Below are positions 24,802 to 38,494 of a stretch of DNA of 64,000 nucleotides, piece by piece. Origin of the DNA: Strongyloides papillosus (Eukaryota > Nematoda > Chromadorea > Rhabditida > Strongyloididae); the NCBI GenBank assembly GCA_005656395.1, contig SRSI01000013.1, positions 1,054,001-1,118,000 on the forward strand, read 5' to 3'. The notes beneath the pieces are model-generated. The model saw only the letters and a program-made list of their open reading frames with translations, was not told the DNA's origin and did not search any database. Each line of letters starts with the position of its first letter. Positions within the stretch are counted from its first letter, which is position 1. The position numbers were made by a program, and so were the translations under genes.

Positions 24802-27800
24802 AGTTTACGTTTAACAATTCTTTTTTTTTATTGTTACATAACATTTATCTTGCTTAAAAGAATTTAGTTTACATATATTTTTGAATGACTACAGACTTTA
24901 TTAAGATTAGTTTATCTATATCAAAAAGTTAAACATTAATATACATTATATAAATATTTATTGCTTCAATCACCTCTGGTTTTATAAATATTTATTTCTT
25001 ATGTTTCGTTTTTTTTTTAAAAAAATACAACATCATATGTGATTATTGATGCAGTTACGTAGTTGAACTTGCAGAATAAAATTAATTTTTGCTTAACTAT
25101 TTATTATTATTCAAGAGTTTATACTTTATTATTAAAATAATGGTTGTTCATCATACGAAAAAATTATATTTAAATACTAAAATAATGAGATAGAAAGTTC
25201 ATCAGTTAATTATAAAAAATAAATTACGTCATAATTTTTTAAACATTACAAAACTATAATAAAAGATTATATTATGGTGATGAAAAAATAGACTAGTGCA
25301 TTTTGACAAAATTATTTACTTAAGATATGATGTCTTTAATATTATATACCTTTTAACACAATAAATTAAATTTTTTTATCTATAAAATACTTTTAAGTAT
25401 AATAAGATAGAGAGGGATATAAGAAAATTTTTTACAAAGATAAAAAAAGTAAGGTACCACTTTTTATAATTTATAAAAATATATGCCTTTTAAATTAATC
25501 TATTAACAAATAGTACTATTGTTAAAAGGTTATTAAGATAAAATTTCAACAATTTATTTTTTTCTTGTACTAGTCGTAAGAATAAAATAATTTTGCTATT
25601 AAATGATACAAAGTCTAGACAAATAATGATCAAACATTCGACAAAAGTATAATTAAAAAACATTATTTACTCAGATTATAAAAATACTAGGATTAAACCA
25701 GCAGTGTTGAGAATGAAAAAGTTAATTGAGAAAAGTAAATTTTTTTAATACAATTGCACAGAACGTTTTAGTAATATTTTAACTTTAATCATTTTCTTTT
25801 TATTTGTTTGATAGGCTGTAGTTGTTTTTTTTAACATAAATTGAAATATAATACAAAGTTTATCTATCAATTTATAGAATGTACAATAAATTATAAAAAT
25901 TTTATCCAGCAACATTTGAAAATTTTTAAGTTATTCCAAATTAAAAATTTTGCAAATATAAATAATTCAATTTTACTTTAACTGCATAAAGTCAAATAAA
26001 ATATTTTTCTTCTCGTTGTTATTAATTTTTGTTTATATTAAAAATTAAAAACAACTATGAAATTTACTCTTACTTTAATAATTTATTTTTCTAATTAATT
26101 GTTTTAAAATTAAGAGAATTAATATTCAAATAGAGTATGTACATATATAGGAAACTTTGAATTAATTCTATTTATTTTACAGGAAAACTATTCAAATATC
26201 TTTTGATAAACAAAAAGTACTTTTTAATTACTAAGAATAGTTTAAAAAATTTTATTAGTTGTTAATATTTATAATAAATTTACTGTATGAATTTTAACAA
26301 AAACAAACTTAAAGAATTATTAAGTTATAATATGGATTCATATCCAATGATAACTTTTTTAAAATTTATAAACATCATAAAAAGAGAGCACTAAATAATT
26401 AATGAGAATTAAAAATACAACAATAAAGTTTATAACAATTTATAGTAATTAAAATTTTATAATAATTAAGAAATATTATTTTTCATTACTTCAAAAATAG
26501 CATTTCATTGTTTTGTATAATTTTTTCATGTAATTAATTAATTTACAAAGGAAAGGGATCATCGAGTAATTTATATTTCCCATTTTTGTTAGTGAAGGTA
26601 AAATTTTTGTTTTTAAAATCAACAATAAATATCGGCTTAAATCATTAATAATACATTTATTTTGTTCTTTTATGTAAAATACTGTCTTTCAATAAATTCA
26701 CTAAGTTTGATATTCAAATAATGTTAATTTAAGCTTCCATAAAAAACATTAAATATTACTGCAAAAAAAATTATGTTTTATATCAATCTCAATTCCTAAT
26801 TTCATTTTACAAAAACTTTAAATTAAATTAAAATTTTCATGCTATATCATTATAAATTTTAAAACAATTTTTTAATCGAATAGCATATTCTTGAAATTCT
26901 AAATGTTTTCTATATCTTATATTTTCCTTTTTAGTTTAATAATAGAAGAATATAAAAGGTTATATGTTTTGTATTCAATGTATTTATGCAAAAATAACAT
27001 TTATGAATATAAGATAATTTTATTTTTCAACATATTTTTTTGAAATTGTTAGGAATTCATATAACTTATAAAGTTTTTATATTATGCAACCAGAAACTAT
27101 AATAGGAAAAATGGTATTATCATATTTTTATTTAAAAAGATATAATACACTATGAGATTAGTTATAAAATGTTGAAATTGTTTTATAATCTCTTACAAAA
27201 ATTAAAGTCGTTTTAATAATATCAAGTGTACATTGTTATTTTTTTAATTTAAAATAAAGTAAGACAACATTATGAAAATTGTCATGTTGAATGTATATTA
27301 ATAATGAAATATACATATATCTAAAGTAACTAATCATATAAACATGCACCATCATATATAATAATAATTAAAAATTGTAGTTAAAGTAATTTCGATAAGA
27401 TCAAAATTTTTTTTCTTATGAAAATGATAATACAATATTTTTTAATTGAAATGTAAACATATTTCTTAGTAAAAATTTAAAATAAAATATTTTGAAATTC
27501 TGTGAAGAAAAAAATGGACATTATACAGTACATATAAAATTAAAATAAAAAAAAATAGTAAAAATATATTTTTTTAAATGTTAAAACTATAATTTAACAT
27601 TTATAAAAGAAATGTCTTCTAACTAATTTTCTAGATTACAACTAACAATATAAATATATTATAAAAAATTTTAACTATGAAGGATTTTTTTAATATTTAA
27701 ATAGCAATTTAATTAATCACAATAATTCTTTATCAAATTAAAAATTTTATTTCTTTGTTATTTTACTTCATCATAATAGAAAATTTTATTTTTGTTTGAA

Positions 27801-30800
27801 ATAAACTTACTTTTAACAATCAAGAAAAACCACACAAATAAACTTTTTATATCATTATATGAAATCAAATGTTCAATGTTAGAATTCTAAATATATTAGT
27901 ATTTTTAAGTAATTTATTTCAAATACAACAGGACAATTGTTAATTAGAAAAGACAAATTAAATCTTTTTCCTATAACATTTAATTTGTTAATTGCAATAT
28001 CAAAATGACGAAATTAATGAAAAGGCATTCAAGGTAAGTAAATCCCTTTTGATATTACAAATATTCTGATTAATTATTTAAAAAAATGTTTTTAAAGTAA
28101 AAGAAATTACTAATTGTACTTATTAATATTATCAATTCTTATGTTATTGGCTTATAAATAAAATTAAAACAAGAATCGAAAAGAGTGCCAATATAATATT
28201 ACTTGTAGCAATCATAATGTTTAAGAGTATGTTCTGAGTTATTATTGTTAACATTCATTTTAAAAATATTTATTTTTACTTCACGTTTGATGATACTATT
28301 AGATGTTGATAAATGTATCATTAAATTATTTATCATATTGACAATTTACTTACTCCAGTTTAAAGTTCTTAAAATAGTAAAAAATATTTTATATATAAAA
28401 TAACTGTATTCTAATATCTACCTTTTTATTTTGCTCAGTTAGAAGCCGTACGCCATATACAAAATATATACAATCAACATACAGACAGATTACAATCAGC
28501 ACATGTACAGTTTACAGAAAGCTCATAGGTTGTATGTAAATTGTATATTGACTGTGTACAGATTAAAAAAATACTAATGAAAACCAAATATATTTCTGTT
28601 GTTTATACAATTTACAAAATAAATATATGGGAACTTTATTAGAAATACAGAATGACACAAAAGTTACTTTCCTTAGTTTGACGGTTGTAATTTTTGCGTC
28701 ACCCTGTATATTGTGAATATTTGCTATAGACGTATTGTTTTATAAATCAGGAAAATATAAATCGTAAGTGATGTATTGAACTTAGGTACTACAATAAGAA
28801 CACACCTATAACTTCAAACACTATGAAAGTAAGGACCATGAAAAACGATCAGACATTCAATCAGGTACTAGAACAGAGAACAGATAGCTGAATTTATACC
28901 CTTTAAATACGTATATCTTTGTTTTTATATTTTTACTCTTTTGATAAATAAAAATTTAACTAAGACTTATTGTTATACTTTAAATATCCGAAAGCCTTTT
29001 TAGGTTCTGAAACATCCACTAGGATTACATAAGATTTAATATTCTTGTTTAAATATTTCGAAGTCTAGAACACGTTTACCTACAAAGTTAACATTTTTCA
29101 ATAATATACAGAATACATGATTAAAATTATTACAATATAATTGTCTACCTGAAAAAAAACGTTATTATTTAATCATAGATAAAACAACTTAGTAGACTTA
29201 TATAATGAGTGTTTAGTTAATACTTTTATATAAATTGCGACAAAAAGGCTTTAATATAATTTTAAAATATTCTAAATTTCCATTCTCATATTTTTAACGG
29301 ATTTAAAAATATCGCGAAAGATAATCTTCAGGAGATACGTGTAATATTAATTATTTATAAAATATCTTTTATTCTCTAGATTAAGATTATGTTGCAAACT
29401 TCTGAATTTTATCGATTACTCTAATTTATTGATTTTAAAGTCTGAACCATTTTTTATTAACCTGATTTAAATGAATTTTTTCTAGATCAAATCATTATAT
29501 ATTAAGCTTATAATCTTTATAAATTTATATTTTAATTATTAAGCTATCAATTAAGTTCAAGATGGTTATTTCCCAATAAATATAGCTTTTGTTTAAAAAA
29601 AAGTAATAGCTTTGCCTTACAATGTTTTGCGAAAATGGTTTTTTAATACATCATTCAATCAATCATTGGTCTTTCATATATTTATAAAATCGTATAAAAA
29701 TTTAAACCTTCTAAAATTTTATTAAATTATATTCACATAAGTAAAATTTTTTTATAAATAGAAGTTTTTAAAAAATATATATATCAAAGATACTATTACA
29801 TTGATTTTCAAAACCCCAATAAAACTATGCATAGTATAGAAACTGCTTGAAATTTTTGGTAGATTCAAATTATGAATGCATATACGAAAATTATAAAAGT
29901 GATATTTTAAATTTTTATTTACAATATCATGTTTATATAACATTACATAAAATTTTTAAAAAATTTATAATTATGTTGCGCAATTTTTAATTTTACACTC
30001 TTATTTTTATCAATTTTAACTGTTAACTATCATTTTTTAATGACAGTGTCATTAAAATATTAAATGTAAACATTAACTTTATCAACAGACAAGCTGTGGT
30101 AAATTTAGTATTTTAACAGCTTTTTAAATGACTATAATATTGGTTCAGTAGTCGTTGTGGGCAATAGCAGTTTGAAAATAAATTTTATCAAGCCTTAAGA
30201 CACCTGGGTGTTTTGATCAAAAATCTATGCCTCATTGATGAATAACAAAAGTGTAAGCTGATAAATTTATTATGAATAACATAATAATAAAAAATAAAAT
30301 GTAATCAAATAGTTACTCAAAAAAGTTACTATAAATAATATCTAATCTTATTAGAAAAATTAAAAATTTTTTGTCCATAAAAGAACAAATTAGATAAAAA
30401 TGTGAAATAAATAATCATTTATTAAAGTATCAACTTTTTGCACAAAATATTTTAAGGTTAAAAAATGAAATATTGGCAAATGATCATTATAAATGTTCCA
30501 ACAACATTCTTGAACTACAAAACAAATTATATAAAATTTTTCTTATAAAATTGTTCTGTTAATTATCAATATTTATATTTAAATAAAACGTGGTCAGATT
30601 TAAGTAACTTTACAAGAATTCAAAGGATAATGAAGAACTGTACCCATTTTTATCTAGGTTCTTAAAAATTGATGTTTCCTATAAATACTGACCTGCAATG
30701 TGGTTAAAGATACTAGACTTTTATTTCTAATATTATCTGTTAAGAAAATTGAAATCTATTGAAAGTTTCAAGAAAATTTAAAAATCAATATTATGCATTA

Positions 30801-31308
30801 AAATTAATTTTTCAAAATTTCCTTTTTTTAACAACCTATTAATGCATGAATATTTCATTATGTTTTTCCATTACCAAATCGTTTACCAAACTTTGAATGA
30901 TATTAAAAGACATCGTAGAAATTATTGTAATAGATCATTTATTATAATAAATTCACACAACTTATTAGAACTTTATTTGTTACAGTATTAGTATATATAT
31001 ATATAAATTTTACATTTTAATTATGATGAATGTTCAGAATCAAGTATTATTTGATGTAAAAATTAAGAAAAAACACTTACAAATGGTTTTTTAATTGTCG
31101 TTGTAAAACATCAAAAAAGAATATTTTGAAGCTACATTTTTGCATTATATTTAATCTTTTTTCACGTAACCTTAATAATAATATATTTACACTGAAAAAT
31201 ATTTACATGCACTTTTTTATTTGTTAGTTTTTTTTATTGAGTAAAGTAGTTTTTAAAAAATTTTTACTATATAAAGATGAAAGAAAATTTTTTTAACTAT
31301 AAGCATCA
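24802..31308. other. 6.5-kb gene desert
   Basis: Extremely AT-rich with no believable coding frame on either strand. The exceptions are a short region of higher complexity at 28430-28910, which includes the fold-back repeat listed separately, and a small hairpin (ACACC-TG-GGTGT) near 30206. Nothing else can be supported. Confidence 0.5.
28645..28709. repeat. Short fold-back repeat with mariner-like ends
   Basis: Inverted arms 28645-28667 and 28687-28709 match at 19 of 23 positions around a 19-bp centre. The right arm read inward starts ATACAGGGTGACGCAAAA, which resembles Tc1/mariner termini, and each end includes TA. It is far too short to code for anything, so it is an internally deleted relic or a palindromic MITE fragment. 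Confidence 0.5.
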
Positions 31309-31971
31309 ATGAAATTGTCTATTAATAACTTTAGTATATTCGTCTTATTATTATTTATTAGTATAGATTACAACATCGGTAATGTTATAGATTACAGTCT
31401 AAGCAAAGAAGGAGATTCAGGTAAAACCTCAGTAGTTATGATTTTAGTTATAATGATCTAGGTAATAATGAAATTGATATTACCACAAAAAGGGCAACAA
31501 CTGCAAGTCCATCTAGTAATCTAGATACCAATAGAATTGAAGATAATGATCATAGAAAATCAGAAAAAGATATGCAAGAAAGTAAGAAAAATAGGGATCG
31601 TAGAATGCAAAAAAAATGCGAAAAAAGAATTGATAAAGAACATGGATATTATTATGATTTAATTAATGCAACTATACATAGTCAACATTCTGAGCCCGAT
31701 GGTTCTATTGGTGCAATATTTGAATTTTTTATTAGACGACAATCAGATGGACATTTACAACAACTTTGTACAGAGTATTGGTGGGACAGTCAAACCAATA
31801 GTGAAGGCTGCAATATCGTAGAATGTAAATTGATATGAAAATAATAATTAAGAAATATTTAATATATAATTTTTTTATAAAAACTGACATTTACCATACA
31901 TTCAATATCATAATTGTTTTTCAGGCGTATGGGAATCAGGAGAATATGGATCGGCTGAAGATAATTTTTAG
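31309..31971 (+). CDS. Predicted secreted protein with four cysteines, unknown family
   Basis: Not recognised. Proposed exons are 31309-31420, 31462-31824 and 31925-31971, giving 173 aa with exact frame closure. Exon 1 encodes a signal peptide (hydrophobic residues 9-19). A Thr/Ser/Asn-rich linker follows, then a charged Lys/Arg/Glu stretch and a compact domain with aromatic residues (YYYDL, FEFFIRR, EYWWDS) and all four cysteines. The first intron uses GATCTAG (31455-31461), not the nearer ATTTTAG, because only that keeps frame. The second intron is preferred because TTTTTCAG at 31917-31924 is an ideal acceptor, the junction keeps the Cys codon in NIVEC, and exon 3 has balanced codon use (VWESGEYGSAEDNF). 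If intron 2 is not spliced, the frame ends at 31838 after a similar Cys. Function unknown. Confidence 0.55.
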
Positions 31972-34435
31972 TAGAAAAGGTGGAGATAGTAACATATCGT
32001 AAAGCAATATAATATAAATTTGGGAAAAAAGATGTTATTATCATGATAATAATGGTGCAACATAAAAAAATGTATTAATATTCCTTATAATTTCATTATT
32101 ATTTTTATTAGTACACTATTATATATTTCTTTATCTAATCTAATAGCTTATTTGATAGTAAAGACATTTCGTATAATTTGTAAAACATTATTGTTTTGGT
32201 AACAGAAAATATAAATAAACGGTTAAAAAATAATCATGATATCATATAACTATTTTAATATACATTTCAAATAGATTTTCGCATAGCTAATTCTCCACAT
32301 TTTTTTCAATAGGTGTCAAATATTACTCGAATATAAATTTTAATTTTACATGAATTTTTGTATACCTTTTCTATATTTTTTTACAAGTTTAAGTGTTTTG
32401 GTAATCTTTGTTTCAGGTTATAATTTATATTCATATATTGATGGAAAAGTAAGATTGAACATTTTCTGTCTACCTTTCTATCTCAATAGAAAGTAAGTAT
32501 AATTTTACAGATTAAATATTAAATCATCTACATTATATGTTTCATCTGAAAATATATAATTATCTTGTTTTAATTTTTTAGATTATATAGTTTGTTAAAA
32601 TAAAAAATTCCAAAATAATTTTCTATTAAATTAATATTATATTTATTGATATATTAAGAAAAATGTTATATTGGATACCATAAATTTAAAGAATTAAAAA
32701 AACTGCGTGTATCTTATGTTAAGATATTCAAGCAGATAATATGTCAGTATTTGAAAGTATAGCTTAGAAAAATATTAATCAAAAAACGAAAACAAATTAT
32801 ATGTTAAAAATATACAAATTAATTCAAATTAGATTTATGTACAAATGATAATATTCATTATATTAATAAAAGAGTTCTTCAATTGCCAGATTAAATTTCT
32901 ATTATCCCCACAATTTGGTAAATTTTTTCTAAATTCATACTTAAAAATTATACACTGTATCCATTATGACATAATGTCAGTTTTTGCAATATTTGAAATT
33001 TTATTATGTATATTAGATTTCTTAAAACTAAATTAAAATAAAAGGAGTGGAAACAAATTTAATAGAAAACTATTAAATATATTTATTTTAATAAAGATAC
33101 TAGAAGAGAAAATATTCAGTATCTACAGTACTGATTTGGAATTATCGAATCGTAAAGATTCTGATCGAATACAAAAAAGTAGTATTTGAAAAAATGGTCA
33201 ATTAAATTTTGAAAAATAGTTAGTGCAAAAATATTCAAAAACTTCATGATTTTTTCTACTGCCTATTAAAGATATGAAAACTTTTAATCACTTTATAAAA
33301 TGTAAATCTGAATAAGAAGAAAAACAAACATTGTCTAGAATCAAACAAATTCTTTTCAAGATTATAAAAAAAAGTAAAAATAAAAGCTATAGTTCAATCG
33401 TAAATAACTTTGATTTTTGGCAAAATGTTTTTACTTTTTTTTTAATTTTTAAATTAAATGTATCATTAAATTGTCTAAAAAAATTGTATTATATATTATT
33501 TTATCTAAGTGACTGTTTGTTAACATTAAAAGCATTAATTAAATTCTTTTCAAAAATAATAATTATTATAATAAATATGGTGTTTTTTTTTGTATAATAA
33601 CATTTATAATATTATTTTAAAGTTAACAATGCCATAATTTATCATAAAAACTTTAATTATAAAAATCACGTACTTCAACACAATTTTAAATAAGAAATTC
33701 AAATTGATAGAATGTTTAGAAATTATAAATATATGGGAAAATATACTAATACTACCTGTATAGATAAAAAATTGTTTCCTTTTTTATTTTAATATTAACT
33801 TTCAATGGAGAATTTTCCCTTAATCTTTATCTTAAAATTAATGATACTGCAAATTCAATTTTCATTAAGAATGCATATTTTAGTCTTTTAATCAGATCAG
33901 ACAAATATTATTTGTGCCTGAAATATAGCTTCTGTGATAAGTTTACAGGATAATTAAAAGGTGTAATTTTAAAAATAATATGTTATCTATAATTTTTATT
34001 ATTTTGATTTTCTGAGTAAAATTAAATTAATTAATGATTGTAGATTTGAAAAATTTTCTTTGAAATAAATAATTTATAAGTATCAATTACCATTGTATAG
34101 TAATATAATGCATTAATTTTCCGATACCAGAATCATATGATAAAAAAATTAAGTCTTTTTTAAGGTTAGAATTAGTATTTAAAATTTCTCCCTTTGTATA
34201 ACTTTTAGTAATAATTAAATATTATTTTTGAATAATACAATATCTGTTATTGGTTACTATTTGTTGCAATTAAAAAATGTTCACATGAAAAAATTTACCA
34301 TTATTTTTCTTTGTAATAAAAGTAATAAAATATCATAATACTGTGATACTTGTCTATTACACATTTAACAACTTCCTTTAATTTTTATATCTTTAACTTC
34401 CTTCTACATTATCCTAACAAAAAGGTACTAAAAAG
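31972..34435. other. AT-rich intergenic region
   Basis: Contains only the short candidate ORF at 32350-32496 and several low-complexity frames that start with non-ATG codons or lack any motif. It ends in the upstream region of the first chemoreceptor. Confidence 0.45.
32350..32496 (+). CDS. Possible short secreted peptide (48 codons)
   Basis: An ATG-initiated 48-codon frame whose first 23 residues form a convincing signal peptide (ending FVSG), followed by about 25 residues including one Cys and a basic end. The last codons overlap GTAAGT at 32491-32496, a strong donor, so this could instead be the first exon of a longer gene, but the next acceptor (TTTTTAG ending 32581) leads quickly to a stop. 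It may be a peptide gene, a relic of a secreted-protein gene, or chance. Confidence 0.25.
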   Translation: MNFCIPFLYFFTSLSVLVIFVSGYNLYSYIDGKVRLNIFCLPFYLNRK

Positions 34436-35471
34436 ATGTCAACATTAAGCATTCATTATAGTACCCCTACATTTATTCATTTTGTTTTTGGACACATTTT
34501 ATGTTGTAGTGGTATTATTATAAATGCCATCGTTATAGGATTTACTTTCAAAAAAAGCAATATGAATGATAACATGGAACAAAGATTTATAACAAGAGCT
34601 AATAGCTTTATAAATTTTTATAGTGCTTTGATTTGTTTGATTGTCCACCCACAAATTGAAATAATTCAAAATAAAATATTGTTTAGATGTTATGGTTTTG
34701 GAGGGAATGTAAAAAATGATGGTGGCAGACTCTTTTTAGTTGGTATTTTTATTTTTTCTTATGTAATGATTCTTTCGAGCGTATCCGTTGGTTTATTATT
34801 TCGATACAATATACTTTGCAAAAGAATTTTGCTATCAAAATCAAAACTTATTAGATTTTATTTTATCTGTTTTGGTTATTCAATATGTTCTAGTATCTTA
34901 TATTCATCAAATTTTTCACCAAACGTTCCAATGAATTTTAGGATAGAAGCTGATTTAAATGAAAGTATTTGGAAGTATGAAGAACCACCGTTCTGGGATC
35001 ATGTCTTAATTAATCGTGAGGTAAATATTACTTAATACTTTTTATATTAATAACTTTTTTATTCAGAACAATATTTTATTATTACTTTCATTAATTTTAT
35101 ATGTTTCATTAACTATTAGTTCATACACAATTATAACATATTTTGTTGTTAAAATGAAAAAATTAATGAGAAATAATAAAAATAGTTTTAGTACTAAGAC
35201 AATCATTCTTCAAAAACAACTGAATACAATTCTAAATGTTCAATCTATAACTCCAATAATTGTAATACTTTTACCAATTTTATTTGGTATCATATTAATA
35301 CTATCAAAAGTTCGTGTAAATGGTTTTGCTCTTTTTATTATTCTTGGATTAGAATCTGTACCATTTTTTAATGGTTTGTCCGTTATAATTTTAACCAAAG
35401 AATATAGAATTGGAAGAAAATGTACAAAAATTACCATAAAAAAGACAATTTCAAAAATATTTGTGATGTAA
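34436..35471 (+). CDS. Serpentine chemoreceptor-like 7TM protein, first of a pair
   Basis: Probable G-protein-coupled chemosensory receptor of the nematode Str-like superfamily; exact family not resolved. Exons 34436-35020 and 35067-35471 are joined in phase 0 across a 46-bp intron with an ATTCAG acceptor, giving 329 aa, the usual size. Seven hydrophobic segments can be placed: about residues 13-38, 52-70, 95-120, 138-155 in exon 1, then three in exon 2 (near 197-218, 250-272 and 279-302). The end of TM7 carries the Str-type pattern P-F-F-N-G ... T-K-E-Y-R, followed by a short basic tail. The neighbour 218 bp downstream is a paralogue with its intron at the same place. Without the exon 2 junction the frame would stop after TM4 to TM5. 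Confidence 0.8.
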
Positions 35472-35689
35472 TGAAAATACTTTGGTTTATAATCATCTAA
35501 ATTGTTTTTTATTTATTTCATAAAATGTAACATTTTTTTTTGTTTCATAAAAACTTTTCTAGTTGCTTATATATTTACAATTTTCTCATGACACTTCCTC
35601 CTTATTTATAGATATATAAGGATATCATTGATATTTTATTAGTCATTTAAAATTATTTCATTTTTCAAATATTACTACACTTTAGAAAG

Positions 35690-36745
35690 ATGAATCATAA
35701 TACGTTAATGCACGATGTATTCTTATCATACACAGTAGTAAGTTATGCTATCTCAACTCTTGGATTATTATTAAATATGTTATTATTATACTTATCAATT
35801 AAACAACAAAGAACTAAAGATGAGAAATGTATGGCAAATATCTTGATTACTAATACTATTTCAAACATAATTTTGGTATTCTTTTTCTTGACCACCAATC
35901 CACAAGTAGAAATTCAAGGTGGTATACTTTTTATAAAGTTTGGTGGAATCGTTCAATTTATTTATAATCCTACAATAAAATTCATTATTTTAGGATTAAT
36001 TTTTAGTTCTTATATTTGTGTTTTTACTATCCTTCCAACGGAATACATCCAAAGATATAACATAATTTGCAAAAATAGAGTTTTAGATAAAAGTGAATTA
36101 ATCAAATTATATGGTATTACCTTTCTTTATTCACTTGTAGCTGGTTTCATACACGCATGTAATTATGATTATATTGTTCCGGAAGAAATTAAAATGAATA
36201 CTGACATATCATCAACAATATGGAATGGTGAAAATTATGATATCTGGAATAAGTTAATCGTACTTAATAAGGTAAGTGTATTTTAAAACATTTAAAATAT
36301 TAATTTTTTTTTATAGAAAACAACTTTTCACGTCATATCAGGGATAATTATTTTGATAATGATAATTGCAACATATGTTCTTATTCCATATAACATTTAT
36401 AAGATGTCTCGTATCTTTAAAAAAAATAAGAATGCTTTGACAATTAGAAGTATTAGATTACAGCAGCAATTTAATAGAATTTTGTATTTGCAAATGATAA
36501 TATCAATATTTATAATGGTAATACCAATTATTACCTTATTAATTCTTCTATTTTCACAAGTAAAAGGTATATATGGTTTTGGACTTTTATTAATTCTTGG
36601 ATTTCAATCTATACCATTATTTAATTCTTTTACTGTTATCTTTATAACACCTAAATATAGAAAAACAATATTATGCCGAAAGAAGATAAATGTTTTAAAT
36701 CAAACTACTGAAAAAATTAAACCTTTTTCTGGAAGGAAAACTTAA
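35690..36745 (+). CDS. Serpentine chemoreceptor-like 7TM protein, second of a pair
   Basis: Tandem paralogue of the upstream receptor, same strand. Exons 35690-36271 and 36317-36745 are joined in phase 0 over a 45-bp intron (GTAAGT donor, TTATAG acceptor), giving 336 aa. Conserved points with its neighbour include the NPQVEI segment after TM2 (HPQIEI there), the RYNI-CK motif after TM3, the intron position after the extracellular loop, an LQ-QFN run before TM6, and the TM7 end P-L-F-N-S ... T-P-K-Y-R-K typical of the Str-like superfamily. The C-terminal tail is slightly longer, basic and Ser/Thr-containing. Ligand and expressing neuron cannot be read from the sequence. Confidence 0.82.
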
Positions 36746-38280
36746 TTCAAACGTTTTTAAATTACTATCACTTTTTTTAAAAAATAATTGTTTATACTCA
36801 CAAATTATTGTATCGTTTTCCGTCTCTTTTGACCATTTTCCTCTTTTTTGACTCATTTTACATTTTGATCAATACAATTTTTAAAATTCAATTTTGTTCT
36901 TATTTTATTTCACCGCTTAGAGTTATAATGTCGTCAAATTATCACATATACAAATAATATATGCGATAAAATTATGAGATGATTTTGAATGTATGTTAAA
37001 TAAATTTATTTTTTGATAAATATATTGAATTAATATATCATAAATATAACAAATTCACCAACACCTTTCAAATACAAAATTTATTACTTTCAAAAATCAA
37101 TTAAAATTTTTTGAAACTTTTAAATGTATTAGTAAAAAAATATATCCATTACAATGCCATTGTAGGAATTAAATATCAAATATTTTTGAATCATTTTTAA
37201 GCACAACAAATTGTATAATTCTTATTTTTTTTCTCTTATGTAAACTAAATTCAATTTCAGATACCTTTAATTTCCATAAATCCTCTAATTTATTGTAACT
37301 TTTGTATTTACAATATATTTTATCAATAAATATGAATGATTTCCATATATTTTTCTAGTTAATTTCATTTACTTAAATTGGGTGAGTGCTTTTTAAATTA
37401 CTTTATTTTCCTCCCAAAATTAAAAAAAAACCTAGATGAGAATGAAACCATAAAAAATCAAATTCTATCATAGTTCAATTAAAAAAATTTTAAATTTAAT
37501 ATATCGCAAAAAAAACTTTTATGAGCCAATGTACGCATATATGTAAAAATATATGCAAAAATAATTAATTATTTATCGTCTCATTTTAGAGAATGGTCCT
37601 TGTATTTCGATACAATAATTTGTGAGTGTACAATATTTAAAAAGTTTATTTTATTGTTATACTAAAAATTAAAACAAAGTGCAACGATATACTCAAGGAC
37701 AAATTTCTTTAAACGCCAATATTGAATAACAAAATTTAATCAGCTTTTTGTTTGATATTATCTTTTTTATTATCATTTTCTTATCTTTATTTTTATAAAA
37801 ATTTAATATGAACAAAAATAATGTTAATAGCAACAATTTGGTGAGTAAGAGAGATTATCAAATATTGATATTTTATAAAAAAGCGATTAAATGATCAATA
37901 CTGACATAAAGTTGATAGTTATACTGTAAGCCAGATGTATATCAAAAACGTTAATTTAATTTTAGCAAGATTAAAAAGTAGAATTTGGCAAATTGATATC
38001 GTAATTTATAAAAATATTATATTGTACATATTTAATTTTTTATTCTTATTGAAGAGCATGTTCAGATTAGAAAAAACAAATTTTTTAATATTAACAAAAT
38101 GTTTTTATACTTTTTTTGGTGTTTTTAGATAGTTTACTATAATTAATAAACTTTTTGGAAAATTTTTTTACAGATCTGTGTTAAATGTGGTTAGTACGTC
38201 CCAACTAATAAAATTTTTTTAGTCTCGAATAATATTTCGAAAATATTTTTCTTATGAAAATTAAAACAATAATTAAAAAA
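36746..38280. other. AT-rich intergenic region
   Basis: No gene or repeat recognised between the receptor pair and the Helitron tail. Confidence 0.5.
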
Positions 38281-38400
38281 CAAGCAGCCCACTAGCTTCG
38301 CACGTAATATGATTACCTGCAGAATAAGTCTTGTGGCAAAAAGCTGATGTTTTTCTTTGCAGCGACTCGCCTTGTGAGTCAATGATAACCTTTGATTTTA
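38281..38400 (-). repeat. GC-rich tail of Helitron copy 1
   Basis: A block much richer in GC than its surroundings, homologous to 40144-40284: both share CAAGCAG, a CTTCGC/CTCG core, TTTGCAGCGAC and a TTTGATTTTA end in the same order. It lies 3' of the copy-1 helicase remnant on the minus strand, where a Helitron 3' hairpin tail is expected. Confidence 0.45.
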
Positions 38401-38494
38401 ATTTTGAGACTCATATACATTTACTTTCAATTAAAAAAAATTTATTAAATTAAATTGAAAAAGAATATACAAAAAATTTATTATTATTATATAT

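Noticed and set aside
31421..31447. Shorter first intron in the secreted-protein gene ending at ATTTTAG
   Set aside because: It leads to an immediate in-frame stop; the acceptor at 31461 keeps the frame.
33331..33597. 88-codon plus-strand frame
   Set aside because: Non-ATG start, Phe/Leu/Lys repeats, no hydrophobic topology matching a real receptor fragment.
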